Shown: piece by piece, positions 12,186 through 25,200 of the stretch
Position numbering within the stretch: position 1 is the first letter of the stretch
Layout of the letters: each line of letters opens with the position of its first letter
DNA from: Lolium rigidum
Taxonomy: Eukaryota; Streptophyta; Magnoliopsida; Poales; Poaceae
DNA: 64,000 bases
Assembly (NCBI RefSeq): GCF_022539505.1
Contig: NC_061514.1
Span: 33,695,769 to 33,759,768 of the forward strand
Direction: 5' to 3'
The notes under the pieces: model-generated
Told to the model about the DNA's origin: nothing
What the model saw: the letters and a program-made list of their open reading frames with translations, nothing else
Database searches by the model: none
Position numbers and translations under genes: made by a program

Positions 12186-13760
12186 TTATACTTCATAGCT
12201 ACAATAGAGGAAGAACATCAACATCAACAATGTACTCCTCCATTTTTCAAATTTAAAACTACTTTTCCTGGCTTCCCCTGAATCCCAAACAATAGGAGTA
12301 TGATCACTCCCTAGTCTAGGTAAAGCCCTAACATTCCACAGAGGAAACAAAACCTCAAAACTAGTGGTGCGTAAATTTTTATCAATTCTTGTCATAATCA
12401 TATTACTTTCATTACTATCCCAGATCTACCAGCTAAACTTATTTCAACCAGGGCCAGATATCAGCCCAAGCATTAAACTTATCAGCCCATTTAAATTCAA
12501 TGACCCCATTACTCTTATCCTCTTGGCATCTAACAAGATTAAAATCACCCCTGTCATAGTCGGCCCATCCCAATTAAGGAACAATTCATGAAGTTCAGAG
12601 ATGAAAGCATCTTTCCCCTCCTTATAAGGAGATCCATAAATAGTGGTTAGTCTAAATAGAACTCGCGAGCTTTTAATTTTGACTACTACACTAACATAAA
12701 AGATCTTCGCTTCCGAAGAGATTAAGTCAAACACATCTACATTAACACCTACTAAGATACCACATGTTGTGCCAAATTTGAAATGAAATTCCTGTTCCAT
12801 AACACATTTTTTAAAGAGGAATTATAACTTTTTTTTCTTGCATGGTCTCCTGGAACCCTATGTAATCTACTCTAAGAGTAATGATAGTATCCTCAATACA
12901 CTTTTTCCTTCTAGGGGCAGTAATCCCCCTTAAAGAAGGAAACTGACACTTCTTCCTAGGGTGCTTGCCCCAAGATTTCTAATTACCTCTATCCACTCCT
13001 CCTATAAATCATCTAAAGAATCTACACTATCAGTATCAATATCTATGGAAGAAGAAATATCTTTTTTTAAACCTCTCACCGTCCTATGAACACTACTATT
13101 CAGAGTGTTAATATCACTACGAGGAGCAGTTTTGAGGGAGTGTCTAGCCCTTTCACCTAGATCATTTACACACAGCTCAACACTAGCTGTAAGCACACCA
13201 TTACCCTCCCTATCATTACCCGAGGAAACTGAACAGGAATCTACACTATTTTTATGATTATTACGAGGGACTACATTTACATCATTAATAGTTGAAATAT
13301 CTACACCTATATTGCTAGCCATAGAATCAAGATCATCCACTTGCTGAACATGAAAAGGATTTGAAAGCATTATACCTTACATTTTCTTGTTAAACTCCTC
13401 CAGATTGATCCTTCTCTTGTATTCCATAGCTTTGTCCAAAACTTTAATCATTTTGTCCACTCTAGAACTCGGTACTATAGGTTGAACTGGCCCCCAGTTC
13501 TTGGTCTTCTTACAACCTCGTTTCTTCTCTTCATCTCCATTGTTGTCCCCCATATCGAACTTCTCAAAGATGGATAGGATATCTTCAGGTAAGGCCAACT
13601 CCTGGTTATCCTCACACTCCTGCTCAGTCCTCTGTTGGAAGAAAGAGTTTGGAAATTGTATTTCTCCCATAAACCTATCCATCTCATCCACAGTTTCATT
13701 ATGGGAGCCATCCTCAAAATTACCCTTTGCATCAATGCACCCATTTTGTCATGAGATTTT
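12186..13760 (-). mobile_element. LINE relic (ORF1-like and endonuclease fragments)
   Basis: On the minus strand, 13691-13377 encodes an acidic then Lys-rich segment ending in a KKTKNWGPV-like stretch, as at the end of grass LINE ORF1. Further along, 12800-12444 encodes part of an APE-type endonuclease (GGILVGV-like start, YGSPY, NWDGP). The stretch near 12290 carries LPRLGSDHTPIVWD, the catalytic SDH region. The order ORF1 then endonuclease fits an L1-type LINE. Stops and frameshifts interrupt it, and reverse transcriptase is absent, so the 3' half is missing. Confidence 0.7.
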
Positions 13761-14644
13761 ATTTTTTGAACAATATCGTAAGACTTTTATGTCCAAATGA
13801 TTGGTAACTATGTTGTTTACTTGTTAGTAATAATATAATCATATACAAATTTTTCAATAGTTTATCTTCAAAATGTCTTGATGTCGAATATGTCATGTAT
13901 TTTGCAATTTGGATGTATATATTAGATAGTGTTTAGTACTAGTTGTTGGAGGGAGTAGTAAATATGATCTGTGACGTTTGTGAGAGCCACCTTGCCAGTT
14001 TCAAATAACAACAGCACGGAGTAAGGGATCGGATTCGAATCCTGCGCAGCGTCAGACTCCACTGTGCGCGCTTGAGGTAAATGCGATCAAATCTTTGGGA
14101 CGGAGGCAGGCGTCCCTCCCACGTCGCCCGCCCGCGCGTATAGACTACTATACTCTAGTGGCAGGCGCATAAGCGAAACGTGTAATTGCTGCTGCAGAGC
14201 GGGACGCGGCAGAGGAAAGCAACCACTGAGCTCTCCCGCAAAGCAACGACCGGTCCGCGCGCGAGCGAGAGTGAAGGGCAAGACGTACGAGTGGGGGAAG
14301 GTGGGAAGAAGAAGCAAGTCGGCCGCCCACCAAAACGGAGCTATCCGCCCTCCCTCACGCGCCCTCTCCCCCTTCTTCTACCCCTCCACCTGCCCGACCC
14401 GAAGCTCAATCCCACCACCGCCGCCGCCTCCTCCCCCTTCCCGCCACAGCCTCTCTGCTCCAAACAGCGGCAGCTCCCTCTCTACCCAGCGCCCAATAAC
14501 CCCGCGTGCTTGAAGCTCGGAGCAGAGGAGACGCACGGCGCCGACGGCCAGACCACGCGATTTTCAGCTGGGAACAGCCCCTCTGACAGTAGCCGAGACC
14601 AGGCGAGAGGAGCTCAGGGGCCCGAAGCACGACCCGGCGTTCCC
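13761..14644. other. ERF upstream region
   Basis: The 13761-14100 part is AT-rich intergenic DNA. From about 14190 the sequence is GC-rich and probably forms the promoter and 5' leader of the ERF gene. The ERF frame is open back to an ATG at 14186, but the upstream translation is low-complexity Ser/Pro/Arg, so I treat it as leader. Confidence 0.45.
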
Positions 14645-15217
14645 ATGAGGAACGGCAGCACGATGGTCCACGCCGCCGCGGCGACGGGCGTGGCGCCGCG
14701 GTACAGGGGCGTGCGGAAGCGGCCGTGGGGCCGGTTCGCGGCGGAGATCCGGGACCCGGCCAAGCGGGCGCGCCTCTGGCTCGGCACCTACGACTCCGCC
14801 GAGGCCGCCGCGCGCGCATACGACGCCGCCGCGCTCGCCCTCCGCGGCCCGCTCGCGCTCACCAACTTCCCCCTCGCCTCCCACCTCCCGCCCCCGCCCC
14901 CTCCTCCCTGCGGCCGCCGCCGAGCCAGCCCCGCGTGCAGCGCCAGCTCCACCGTCGAGTCCTTCAGCGGGCCCAGGCCGCCCCGAGGCACCCGCCTCCC
15001 GCCCCGCGCTCCGGCGCCGGCACCCGCGCGCCCGGACGACGACGGCGGCTGCCACAGCGACTGCGCGTCCTCGGCCTCCGTCGTGGACGACGCCGGCGAC
15101 GAGGCGGCGTCCGGCGGCAGGTCCCGCGCGCCGGCGCCGCTCGGGTTCGACCTCAACCTCCCGCCGCCGGAGGACCAGGAGCAGCAGGGGCTCTGCACGG
15201 ACCTCCGGCTCTGGTAG
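14645..15217 (+). CDS. ERF: AP2/ERF transcriptional repressor (EAR motif)
   Basis: A single-exon, 190-residue ERF transcription factor that should bind GCC-box promoters in the nucleus. The AP2/ERF domain spans about residues 20-78: [19 protein letters not shown] begins the beta-sheet that reads [19 protein letters not shown] is the hallmark WLG and helix, and the domain ends near LTNFPL. A C-terminal EAR motif, FDLNLPPPE, starts at residue 168 and recruits TOPLESS-type corepressors in known ERFs. A small protein with this layout matches group VIII (ERF3/ERF4-like) repressors. I chose the ATG shortly before the domain because family members start there. The body is extremely GC-rich, as usual for grass ERF genes. 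The exact orthologue is not determined. Confidence 0.93.
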   Translation: MRNGSTMVHAAAATGVAPRYRGVRKRPWGRFAAEIRDPAKRARLWLGTYDSAEAAARAYDAAALALRGPLALTNFPLASHLPPPPPPPCGRRRASPACSASSTVESFSGPRPPRGTRLPPRAPAPAPARPDDDGGCHSDCASSASVVDDAGDEAASGGRSRAPAPLGFDLNLPPPEDQEQQGLCTDLRLW

Positions 15218-16224
15218 GGGGATCCACCTCCACCCGGGGGGATCACGGCGGACGGAGAAGCTAGGGATTTCGTCTGGTCTTCTACTCCATTTTTTTTCGT
15301 CTGATTGGTAGACAGATAGAGGCTTGAATTCAGAGCGATTGTTGTACCAATACTATTCTTTACGGGACGAGAATTGAATGATTGAAGGGACGATTTGTCC
15401 CCAATTTTTTCAGTTTCATTCAAGGCTCAATTTTTCCACGCTACTTCTTCCCTTGTACTACTAGTATTAAGACGGAAGATTACGCACCGCCAACAGTATA
15501 CTGTTGCTCAGTCATGAGTAGCATGCGAAATCTCTTCTCTAAACAAACCAATGTGTGAAAACAAAAAGAATGCAACTTTTTTTATGACCACGTTATTAGG
15601 AACAACTAATATATATAATGGAAGTTTGCTTTTTCAATGTGATCAGAACCAAATTGTATTCGGCGTCGGCATAGTTCCATACTACTACGAGTCGTCGTCT
15701 ACTACTACTACTCCAAGTACCAGTATGATCAGCCTGCAGGCCCTGCACAAATATTCCGAATCTTAGTCCGTCTCAGAGAAGAACTCGACAATTACCTTTG
15801 GCGCCTCTCTTTTCCCCGGCGTCGGGGTTGGCTTCGCCAGCAACACCCAGACCGTGGATTGGAGATATCCCAGACCTGATTTGTTTGTTTTCGCTGGCGA
15901 CCAACCCTAACTTTCGCCCTTTGTTTGCTGCGACAAATCTTCTTTCTAGTATGGACGCTGTAATCCACCCAGTTTGAGAATTTACTTGCTTAGTGGTGCT
16001 AGTACCGACAGTTTATTTGCCCAGGTGAATTTGGGGGAAAATACAGTCTTCACGCGGGGGGTTTTCAGTTTTAAACATTGCAAAGAAGAGCATACACACC
16101 AGCGTACCTGGTATTTACCATTATTATATTAAATGTATTTTCATGCTTCATCTCTGCTTTTGATCAATGTTGCCTTGCAGCACTAATGCCCATGTATCCG
16201 TATCTTGCCCTGCAGCTGCTAGTC
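15218..16224. other. ERF 3' flank and AGO upstream region
   Basis: The first 200 or so bases are probably the ERF 3' untranslated region. The GC-richer 15790-15930 stretch may be the untranslated first exon and promoter of the AGO gene. An in-frame stretch upstream of the ATG at 16225 is open to 16078 and a TTGCAG acceptor lies near 16181, so an upstream coding exon cannot be excluded. I see no clear one. Confidence 0.35.
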
Positions 16225-19200
16225 ATGGCGGGAGGTGAAAGAGCTAGGCCACTCAGCGATCAAGAACTCATATTTGAGAAGCGCCCTTCAATGTGCACGA
16301 GTGCCATACTTTGCATGGTGTTGACCAATCATATCTTTTTTTTAGATCAACAGGGAGGACCTCCCTCCCCAGTTCCATTGATACGACCAATCATATCTCT
16401 GTTCATGTGAACGACAAATCAGACTTCAGTGAAATTCACCAATATGATGTAAGCTCCTTATTTCTGGGCAGCTTTCGGTACATCTATATATTATCATGTG
16501 ATGTTCTGTTTGCCATCACACTTGTAATATCTCATCAGATGTCTATCAGACCTGTTACTTCACGCTGCGTCAATCACGCCGTCATTCGAGAACTCGTGAA
16601 CAAGCATGCAGAAGTTGGTTTCCAAGCCGATTGTTCTGCATACGATGGAAGCAAGATACTCTACACACTCGCTGAACTGAATTTTGGTTCCAGTGTGTTC
16701 AAAATTACACTGCAGGGTAAGGAGGAGGATAGTCCTGATGGCCCCAGAGCCTTGCAGAGGTATATATACCGCTCTGGAAATATTGCCATCATCCATTATT
16801 TGGTGAAATCAATTATCAAGTAATAATTACTGATATCTCTGCTGTCTCTAGGCATTTCGATGTCACGATCAAACGCGCTGCACGTGTTAGCATGAAGAGT
16901 TTATATGAGCTCCATGATCTGATGCCAGACCATGTACCCCCGGCAATCCTGCAAGCACTACACATTGTTCTACGTGAATTGCCCACTGAAGAATGGTATC
17001 TTTTGTTCTTATTGTCTGTTCCTATACCCCTATTCTTGTAGCATCCATGGTGGTTGTTCATTCCATCATATTTTCATGTGTAGGTATAACCGGTATGCTG
17101 GGTCAATTTATTCACCTTGCATAAGGGGGCATCAGCAACTTGGTGATTTCTTGGAAAGTCGCCGTGGTTTTCACCAAAGCATACGACCCACTCAGAGTGG
17201 TCTTATGCTAAATATTGGTTAGATCCCAACACTTCGTCTTGTTTTTTTGGTACCTATTCTAGATTTGAGAACAAAATTTATCCTTTTCCTTTACAATAAT
17301 TTGGACATTTTGTAGTGCATGTGCTGTCTGTATGACATATGGTAGATCAAGTGTCGATTGGTATATATATGTATTTCATTGAGAAAATCTCTTGAATGTT
17401 GTGCCAGTTATAAATGCCATTGATTTTTAGAAAACTAATAAAGTACAATGGTCAGGAAGAGAACTATAGGATTATTCATTAAGAACTATGACTTATTCGG
17501 CATATAAAGAATATTTTTACCTCGCATACACATCATCTTATCATTTATTTAGCCCACTTTTTTTTGTAAGAAAACTGTAGGAGAGGCTCCGACAGTATGA
17601 TTAATATTAATATAAAAGAAAACTTTACAAAATATTTGCAAGGGACCCAACAAAATAATCAAGGCACAGAACGAATGAAGTTTGTAATAACATGGAGGTG
17701 TATCCACACTCTACTGCTATATGAATCATATAATGGGTCTAATAGTCTTGAAGTTGCCTCTAAGTTTCTCACATGTCAAGGTAGTTTGACATTTATCTTC
17801 TGCAGATCAATCCTCTACAGTATTCATCAAGCCCCTACTGGTGATGGATTTTGTTAAGATGCTGCTGAACAGGGATATATCTGACACACAATTAACTGGT
17901 ACAGATCTCTTGAAGGTCAGGTCCTGCTGTCACTTTTTTAGTCATAACATGCAGTATGCTGTCTGAATTTTTGCTCTCTATTCTAACAAGCTTTGAACCT
18001 TTTCTCGAGTTTAGATTGTGAAGGCACTAGAAGGTGTAAAGGTTCATGTACTGTGCAATATGCACAAAGAATACTGTGTATCCGGTGTTACCTCACAATC
18101 AGCAGAAGAGTTGATGTATGCAGTTACACATTTCTGAAGATTTCTTGTATCTCTATCATGCTTCTTTAGATGACCATGCAGTATGATATATCATGCTGAC
18201 ATTAGTTTGGCTGGTTTTTCCTGTGACAGTTTCCCGGTTGATAGTCATGGTACCAGGGAGCCTAGGGAGACAGTATTGCAATACTTCCAGAAGAGATATG
18301 GTGTTAGTATTCAGTACAAATCTTTGAACTGTTTGCAAGTGGGCACCCCGCAGAGGCCGAAATTTCTTCCGTTGGAGGTTGGTATCCTGAACAACTATTC
18401 CATGGATGTTTCGTACTGTGTTAACATATCCAGCTATATTAGAAATTCCGTGGAGTGTGGATACACCTTCATGTTATCACAAACTTGCTTCTTGTCACTT
18501 CAATGTTTAAGGTCTGTAAGATCGCCAAGGGGCAGCGTTACTCGAAACAGCTTAACCGGGGAAAACAGATGGAGGATTTTCTTAAAGTAGCTAAGCAGCC
18601 CCCACATGAGCGTGAGAAGGGCATTTTACGGGTAATCATGATCACATATATCTGTGCGCTAATTATTCTGAACTGTTCTTTTTTATTTTCCAGTAGTGTT
18701 GCTTGTACAACTGTATCGTTGCGTTCATACTGCTTACTTTTGACTCTTCCTTTATTACTTAAAATTATTTATTTCTCTGTAAATCACAACGCCCTTGTAA
18801 TTATTTATTTATGCATAAGAATCGTCAATAGCTTTCCATTCCATGAATTTATATTTTCATTTACTTCAGATTTGCGCCTTTATGAAATTGGTTCGTACAC
18901 GTGATTCTGCAACTAGAATCAATTAAATGTGCTTTCTTGAAGCTTTTTGTGGGATTATTACCATAGAAATTTCTTGTGCATATAGGAAAAAAGCAACTCT
19001 GTTAGTTATTGCACTGAGCTATACGTGTTCTGATGCCTCGACCATTTATCTAGGATCAAGTTTGTTGGATAACTGTTGGTGTATCTGTTGGGCTGTCTTC
19101 TTGTTCTCTGTTGTGGCCCACTTGGCCCAGCCCAGTCCTGACCTATATAAGGTGCTTCTATCTCTGTAACCCTAAGAAGAGAGAGTTCCTCCCTGCAGCC

Positions 19201-22200
19201 TCCTTCTACAGCAGGTTAGGCCCTCACCTCTGTCCACATGGTATCAGAGCAAGGGACAGTGAGGGCAACGACGGGAAGGACTGCCGATCTGGAAGCCTAG
19301 TCTGTTGTGGCAGCTAGGAGGAAGAGGAAGAGGAAGGGAGCAGGCTGCTGCGGCGGCAAGGAGGGGAAGACAGTGACAAGTAAAGTGACGAAGAGGCATC
19401 CTGCGGGTAAGTCCTTTGGTGATTCTGAGAGGTTAGTTTGGTGTCAAGCATGGGGGACAACAGGGATTTGGCCAAGGCTCTGGAGAAGCTGGCAGAACTT
19501 ATCACTAACAAAGGAGATGGAGGAGGATCTCGCCGGAGGGGAGCAATCGTTCCCCATACTAACATCGGTCGAAACTTGAGTCGCCGGCTAACGAAATCAA
19601 GTTGGAAGGAGTGGCCAACTATCTCCGGTGGTCAAGGAGGGCGCCGTTGATTTTGAACTCGAAAGGGCTGGATGAATGTGTGAGTGGTGAAGCTGCGTAA
19701 CCAGCAGACAAGACCAGTCCGGAATGGAAACAAGTGGAATGCCATAAATTCTCTCGATTGTGGCATGGTTGCTTAACTCTTTGGTCCCTAACATTGCCGC
19801 TTCGTAGAGGCACTCACAAAAGCTTCGCAGGTATGGGACACCCTATCAAATCTTTATTCCGGAAAGGGGAACATTATGTTGATTGCCGATACGTCTCCGA
19901 CGTATCGATAATTTCTTATGTTCCATGCCACATTATTGATGTTATCTACATGTTTTATGCACACTTTATGTCATATTCGTGCATTTTCTCGGAACTAACC
20001 TATTAACAAGATGCCGAAGTGCCAGCTCTCGTTTTCTCGCTGTTTTTGGTTTCAGTAAATCCTAGTAACGAAATATTCTCGGAATCGGACGAAATCAAGA
20101 CCCGGGTTCCTATTTTCACCGGAAGCATCCAGAACACCCGAGAGCCGCGCAGAGGGGCCCCGTGGGCCCCGGATGATAGGGTGGCGCGGCTCGGGCCCCG
20201 GCCGCGCCGGCCTATGGTGCCACCGCCTCTTCGACCCTCCTGCGCCGCCTCTTCGCCTATATAAAGCCCCCGGATCGAAAACCCCGATGCGAAGAACCAC
20301 GATACGGAAAACCTTCCGCAGCCGCCGCCATCGCGAAGCCAAGATCCGGGGACAGGAGTCTCCGTTCCGGCACCCTGCCGGAGCGGGGAAGTGCCCCCGA
20401 AGGCTTCTCCATCGACACCGCTGCCATCTCCACCGCCATCTTCATCACCGCCGCTCGCTCCCATGAGGAGGAGTAGTTCTCCATCGAGGCTCGGGCCTGT
20501 ACCGGTAGCTATGTGGTTAATCTCTCTCCATGTACTTCAATACAATGATCTCATGAGCTGCTTTACATGATTGAGATTCATATGAGTTTTGTATCACAAT
20601 TTATCTATGTGCTACTCTAGCAATGTTATTAAAGTAGTTTTATTCCTCCTGCACGTGTGTAAAGGTGACGAGTGTGTGCACCGTGTTAGTACTTGGTTTA
20701 TGCTATGATCATGATCTCTTGTAGATTGCGAAGTTAACTATTGCTATGATAATATTGATGTGATCTATTCCTCCTACATATGCATGAAGGTGACAGTGTG
20801 CATGCTATGTTAGTACTTGGTTTAATCTGTTGATCTATCTTACACTAAAGGTTACTAAAATATGAGCATTATTGTGGAGCTTGTTAACTCCGGCATTGAG
20901 GGTTCGTGTAATCCTACGCAATGTGTTCATCATCCAACAAAAGTGTAGAGTATGCATTTATCTATTCTGTTATGTGATCAATGTTGAGAGTGTCCACTAG
21001 TGAAAGTGTAATCCCTAGGCCTTGTTCCTAAATACCGCTGCGTTACTACTGCTTGTTTACTCGTTTTATCGTGTTACTACTGCTGCAATACTACCACCAT
21101 CAACTACACGCCAGCAAGCTATTTTCTGGCACCGTTGCTACTGCTCATATATATATTTATACCACCTGTATTTCACTATCTCTTCGCCGAACTAGTGCAC
21201 CTATTAGGTGTGTTGGGGACACAAGAGACTTCTTGCTTTGTGGTTGCGGGGTTGCATGAGAGGGATATCTTTGACCTCTTCCTCCCTGAGTTCGATAAAC
21301 CTTGGGTGATCCACTTAAGGGAAAACTTGCCGCTGTTCTACAAACCTCTCGCTCTTGGAGGCCCAACACCGTCTACGAGAAAGGAGGGGGAACGTAGACA
21401 TCAAGCACTTTTCCGGCGCCGTTGCCGGGAGGGAAGGTAAACGGCACTCACACATTGGCAAGCCCGGCAACTAAGCACTTTTCCTCCCTCGTCAACTACG
21501 CGCCAAGCACTTTTCCGGCGCCGTTGCCGGGAGGAAAGGTAAAAAGGCACTCATACTCCGGTTCCGGGTAAAGTACTTTTCCGGCGCCATTGTGTTTGTG
21601 CTCGAAGCTATTTCCTTTAGATCCTGCAATTGCATCTTTTTGTTTCTTGTTTACACTAGTTTGGCATAATGGACAACAATGAGCTTCTTATTCTATTTCC
21701 TGATTTAAAACATGGATGGTTTGATCCGAAAATTAAAAAACCCATGGAACATATTAATATGAACACTTTGAACACCATTGTTGCTAATGATATGGAAAAT
21801 TCTAAGCTTGGGGAAGCTGGTTTTCATGATCTTTTTAGTCCCCCAAGCATTGAGGAGAAAATTTTCTTTGATGATACTTTGCCTCCTATTTATGATGATT
21901 ATAATGATAGTGGTCTTTTGGTGCCGCCTACTATGGAGAGTAATTTTTATGATGATAATACTATGCCTCCAACACTTGATGAGAATAATAATGATAGCTA
22001 CTTTGTTGAATTTGCTCCCACTACATCTAATAAAATTGATTATGCTTATGTGGAGAGTAATAATTTTAGGCATGAGACTCATGATAAGAATGCTTTATGT
22101 GATAGTTATATTGTTGAGTTTGCTCATGACACTACTGAAAGTTATTATGAGAGAGGAAAATATGGTTGTAGAAATTTTCATGTTACTAAAACACCTCTCT

Positions 22201-25200
22201 ATGTGCTGAAATTTTTGAAGCTATACTTGTTTTATCTTCCTATGCTTGTTACTTTGCTTTTCATGAACTTGTTTATTTACAAGATTCCTATGCATAGGAA
22301 GCATGTTAGACTTAAATGTGTTTTGAATTTGCCTCTTGATGCTCTCTTTTGCTTCAAATACTATTTCTCGCGAGTGCATCATTAAAACTGCTGAGCCCAT
22401 CTTAACGGCTATAAAGAAAGAACTTCTTGGGAGATAACCCATGTGTTATTTTGCTACAGTACTTTGTTTTATATTTGTGTCTTGGAAGTTGTTTACTACT
22501 GTAGCAACCTCTCCTTATCTTAGTTTTGTGTTTTGTTGTGCCAAGTAAAGTCTTTGATAGTAAAGTCAATACTAGATTTGGATTACTGCGCAGAAACTGT
22601 TTTCTTTGCTGTCACGAATCTGGGCAAAATTCTCTGTAGGTAACTCAGAAAATTATGCCAATTTACGTGAGTGATCCTCAGATATGTACGCAACTTTCAT
22701 TCAATTTGAGCATTTTCATCTGAGCAAGTCTGGTGCCATTTTAAAATTCGTCTTTACGGACTGTTCTGTTTTGACAGATTCTGCCTTTTATTTCGCATTG
22801 TTTCTTTTGCTATGTGGGATGGATTTCTTTGTTCCATTACCTTCCAGTAGCTTTGAGCAATGTCCAGAAGTGTTAAGAATGATTGTGTCACCTCTGAACA
22901 TGTGAGTTTTTGATTATGCACTAACCCTCTAATGAGTTTGTGTCGAGTTTGGTGTGAAGGAAGTTTTCAAGGGTCAAGAGAGGAGGATGATATACTATGA
23001 TCAAGGAGAGTGAAAGCTCTAAGCTTGGGGATGCCCCGGTGGTTCATCCCTGCATATTTCAAGAAGACTCAAGCATCTAAGCTTGGGGATGCCCAAGGCA
23101 TCCCCTTCTTCATCGACAACTTATCAGGTTCCTTCTCTTGAAACTATATTTTTATTCAGTCACATCTTATGTACTTTACTTGGAGCGTCTGTTTGCTTTT
23201 GTTTTTATTTGTGTTTGAATAAATTGGATTACATCATGCTTGTGTGGGAGAGAGACACGCTCCGCTGGTTCGTATGAACACATGTGTTCTTAGCTCATAA
23301 TATTCATGGCGAAGTTTCCTCTTCGTTAAATTGTTATATGGTTGGAATTGGAAAATGATACATGTAGTAATTGCTATAAATGTCTTGGGTAATGTGATAC
23401 TTGGCAATTGATGTGCTCATGTTTAAGCTCTTGCATCATATACTTTGCACCTATTAATGAAGAAATACATAGAGCATGCTAAAATTTGGTTTGCATAATT
23501 GGTTTCTCTAAGGTCTAGATAATTTCTAGTATTGAGTTTGAACAACAAGGAAGACGGTGTAGAGTCTTATAATGTTTACAATATGTCTTTTATGTGAGTT
23601 TTGCTGCATCGGTTCATCCTTGTGTTTGTTTCAAACAACCTTGCTAGCCTAAACTTTGTATCGAGAGGGAATACTTCTCATGCATCCAAAATCCTTGAGC
23701 CAACCACTATGCCATTTGTGTCCACCATACCTACCTACTACATGGTATTTTCTGCCATTCCAAGTAAATACTTCATGTGCTACCTTTAAACCTTCAAAAT
23801 GCTTCTCAATTTGTGTTAATGTTTTATAGCTCATGAGGAAGTATGTGGTGTTTATCTTTCAACCTTGTCATTTGCTTTTGACAGACTTTCATAATGGACT
23901 AGTGGCACATCCGCTTATCCAATAATTTTGCAAAAAGAGCTGGCAATGGGGTTCCCAGCCCCAATTAACTACAACTTGCATTAATAATTCTCTTCACATG
24001 TTTTGCTCTGATTCATCAGCAAGCAACTTAATTTTGCAAATAGACACTCCTCCATGGTATGAGATTGATGGTAGGCACCCGAGGATTCGGTTAGCCATGG
24101 CTTGTGTAAGCAAAGGTTGGGAGGAGTGTCACCCATAAATAAATAAAAACTAAAGTACATGTGTAAACAAAAGAGAAGAGGGATGATCTACCTTGCTGGT
24201 AGAGATAACATCCTTCATGGGAGCCGCTCTTGAAAGTCTGGTTGGCGAGGTAGTTAGAGTACCCATTACCATTCGTTGACAACAACAAACACCTCTCAAA
24301 ACTTTACTTTTATGTTCTCTATATGATTTTAAAACTTGAAAAGCTCTAGCACATAATTTATCCCTGCTTCCCTCTGCGAAGGACCATTCTTTTACTTTTA
24401 TTGTTGAGTCAGTTCACCTATCTTTCTCCACCTCAAGAAGCAAACATTTGTGTGAACTGTGCATTGATTCTTATATACTTGCTTATTGCATTTGTTATAT
24501 TGCTTTGCATTGACAACTATCCATGAGATATACATGTTACAAGTTGAAAGCAACCGCTGAAACTTAATCTTCTTTTGTGTTGCTTCAATGCCTTTACTAT
24601 GAATTATTGCTTTTATGAGTTAACTCTTATGCAAGACTTATTGATGCTTGTCTTGAAGTGCTATTCATGAAAAGTCTTTGCTATATGATTCACCTGTTTA
24701 CTCATGTCATATACATTGTTTTGATCGCTGCATTCACTACATATGCTTTACAAATAGTATGATCAAGATTATGATGGCATGTCACTCCAGAAATTATCTT
24801 TGTTATCGTTTTACCTCGCTCGGGACGAGCAGAACTAAGCTTGGGGATGCTGATACGTCTCCGACGTATCGATAATTTCTTATGTTCCATGCCACATTAT
24901 TGATGTTATCTACATGTTTTATGCACACTTTATGTCATATTCGTGCATTTTCCGGAACTAACCTATTAACAAGATGCCGAAGTGCCAGTTCCTCGTTTTC
25001 TGCTGTTTTTGGTTTCAGAAATCCTAGTAACGAAATATTCTCGGAATCGGACGAAATCAAGACCCGGGTTCCTATTTTCACCGGAAGCATCCAGAACACC
25101 CGAGAGCCGCCGAGGGGGCCCCGTGGGCCCCGGATGATAGGGTGGCGCGGCTCGGGCCCCGGCCGCGCCAGCCTATGGTGCCACCGCCTCTTCGACCCTC

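Noticed and set aside
14186..14644. Upstream in-frame extension of the ERF gene (343-residue reading)
   Set aside because: The added sequence is low-complexity Ser/Pro/Arg translation of GC-rich leader, and ERFs of this group begin just before the AP2 domain.
14406..15423. Several 130-210 codon frames antisense or out of frame to the ERF gene
   Set aside because: All are shadows of GC-rich coding sequence with no domain content.
20003..20484. Gly- and Arg-rich frames within the Gypsy LTRs (also at 24935-25448)
   Set aside because: They lie in the GC-rich transcribed leader of an LTR and recur wherever the LTR does.
21705..22209. Antisense and shifted frames over the Gypsy 238-codon ORF
   Set aside because: These are the Ile/Met-rich shadows of an Asp/Asn-rich sense frame.
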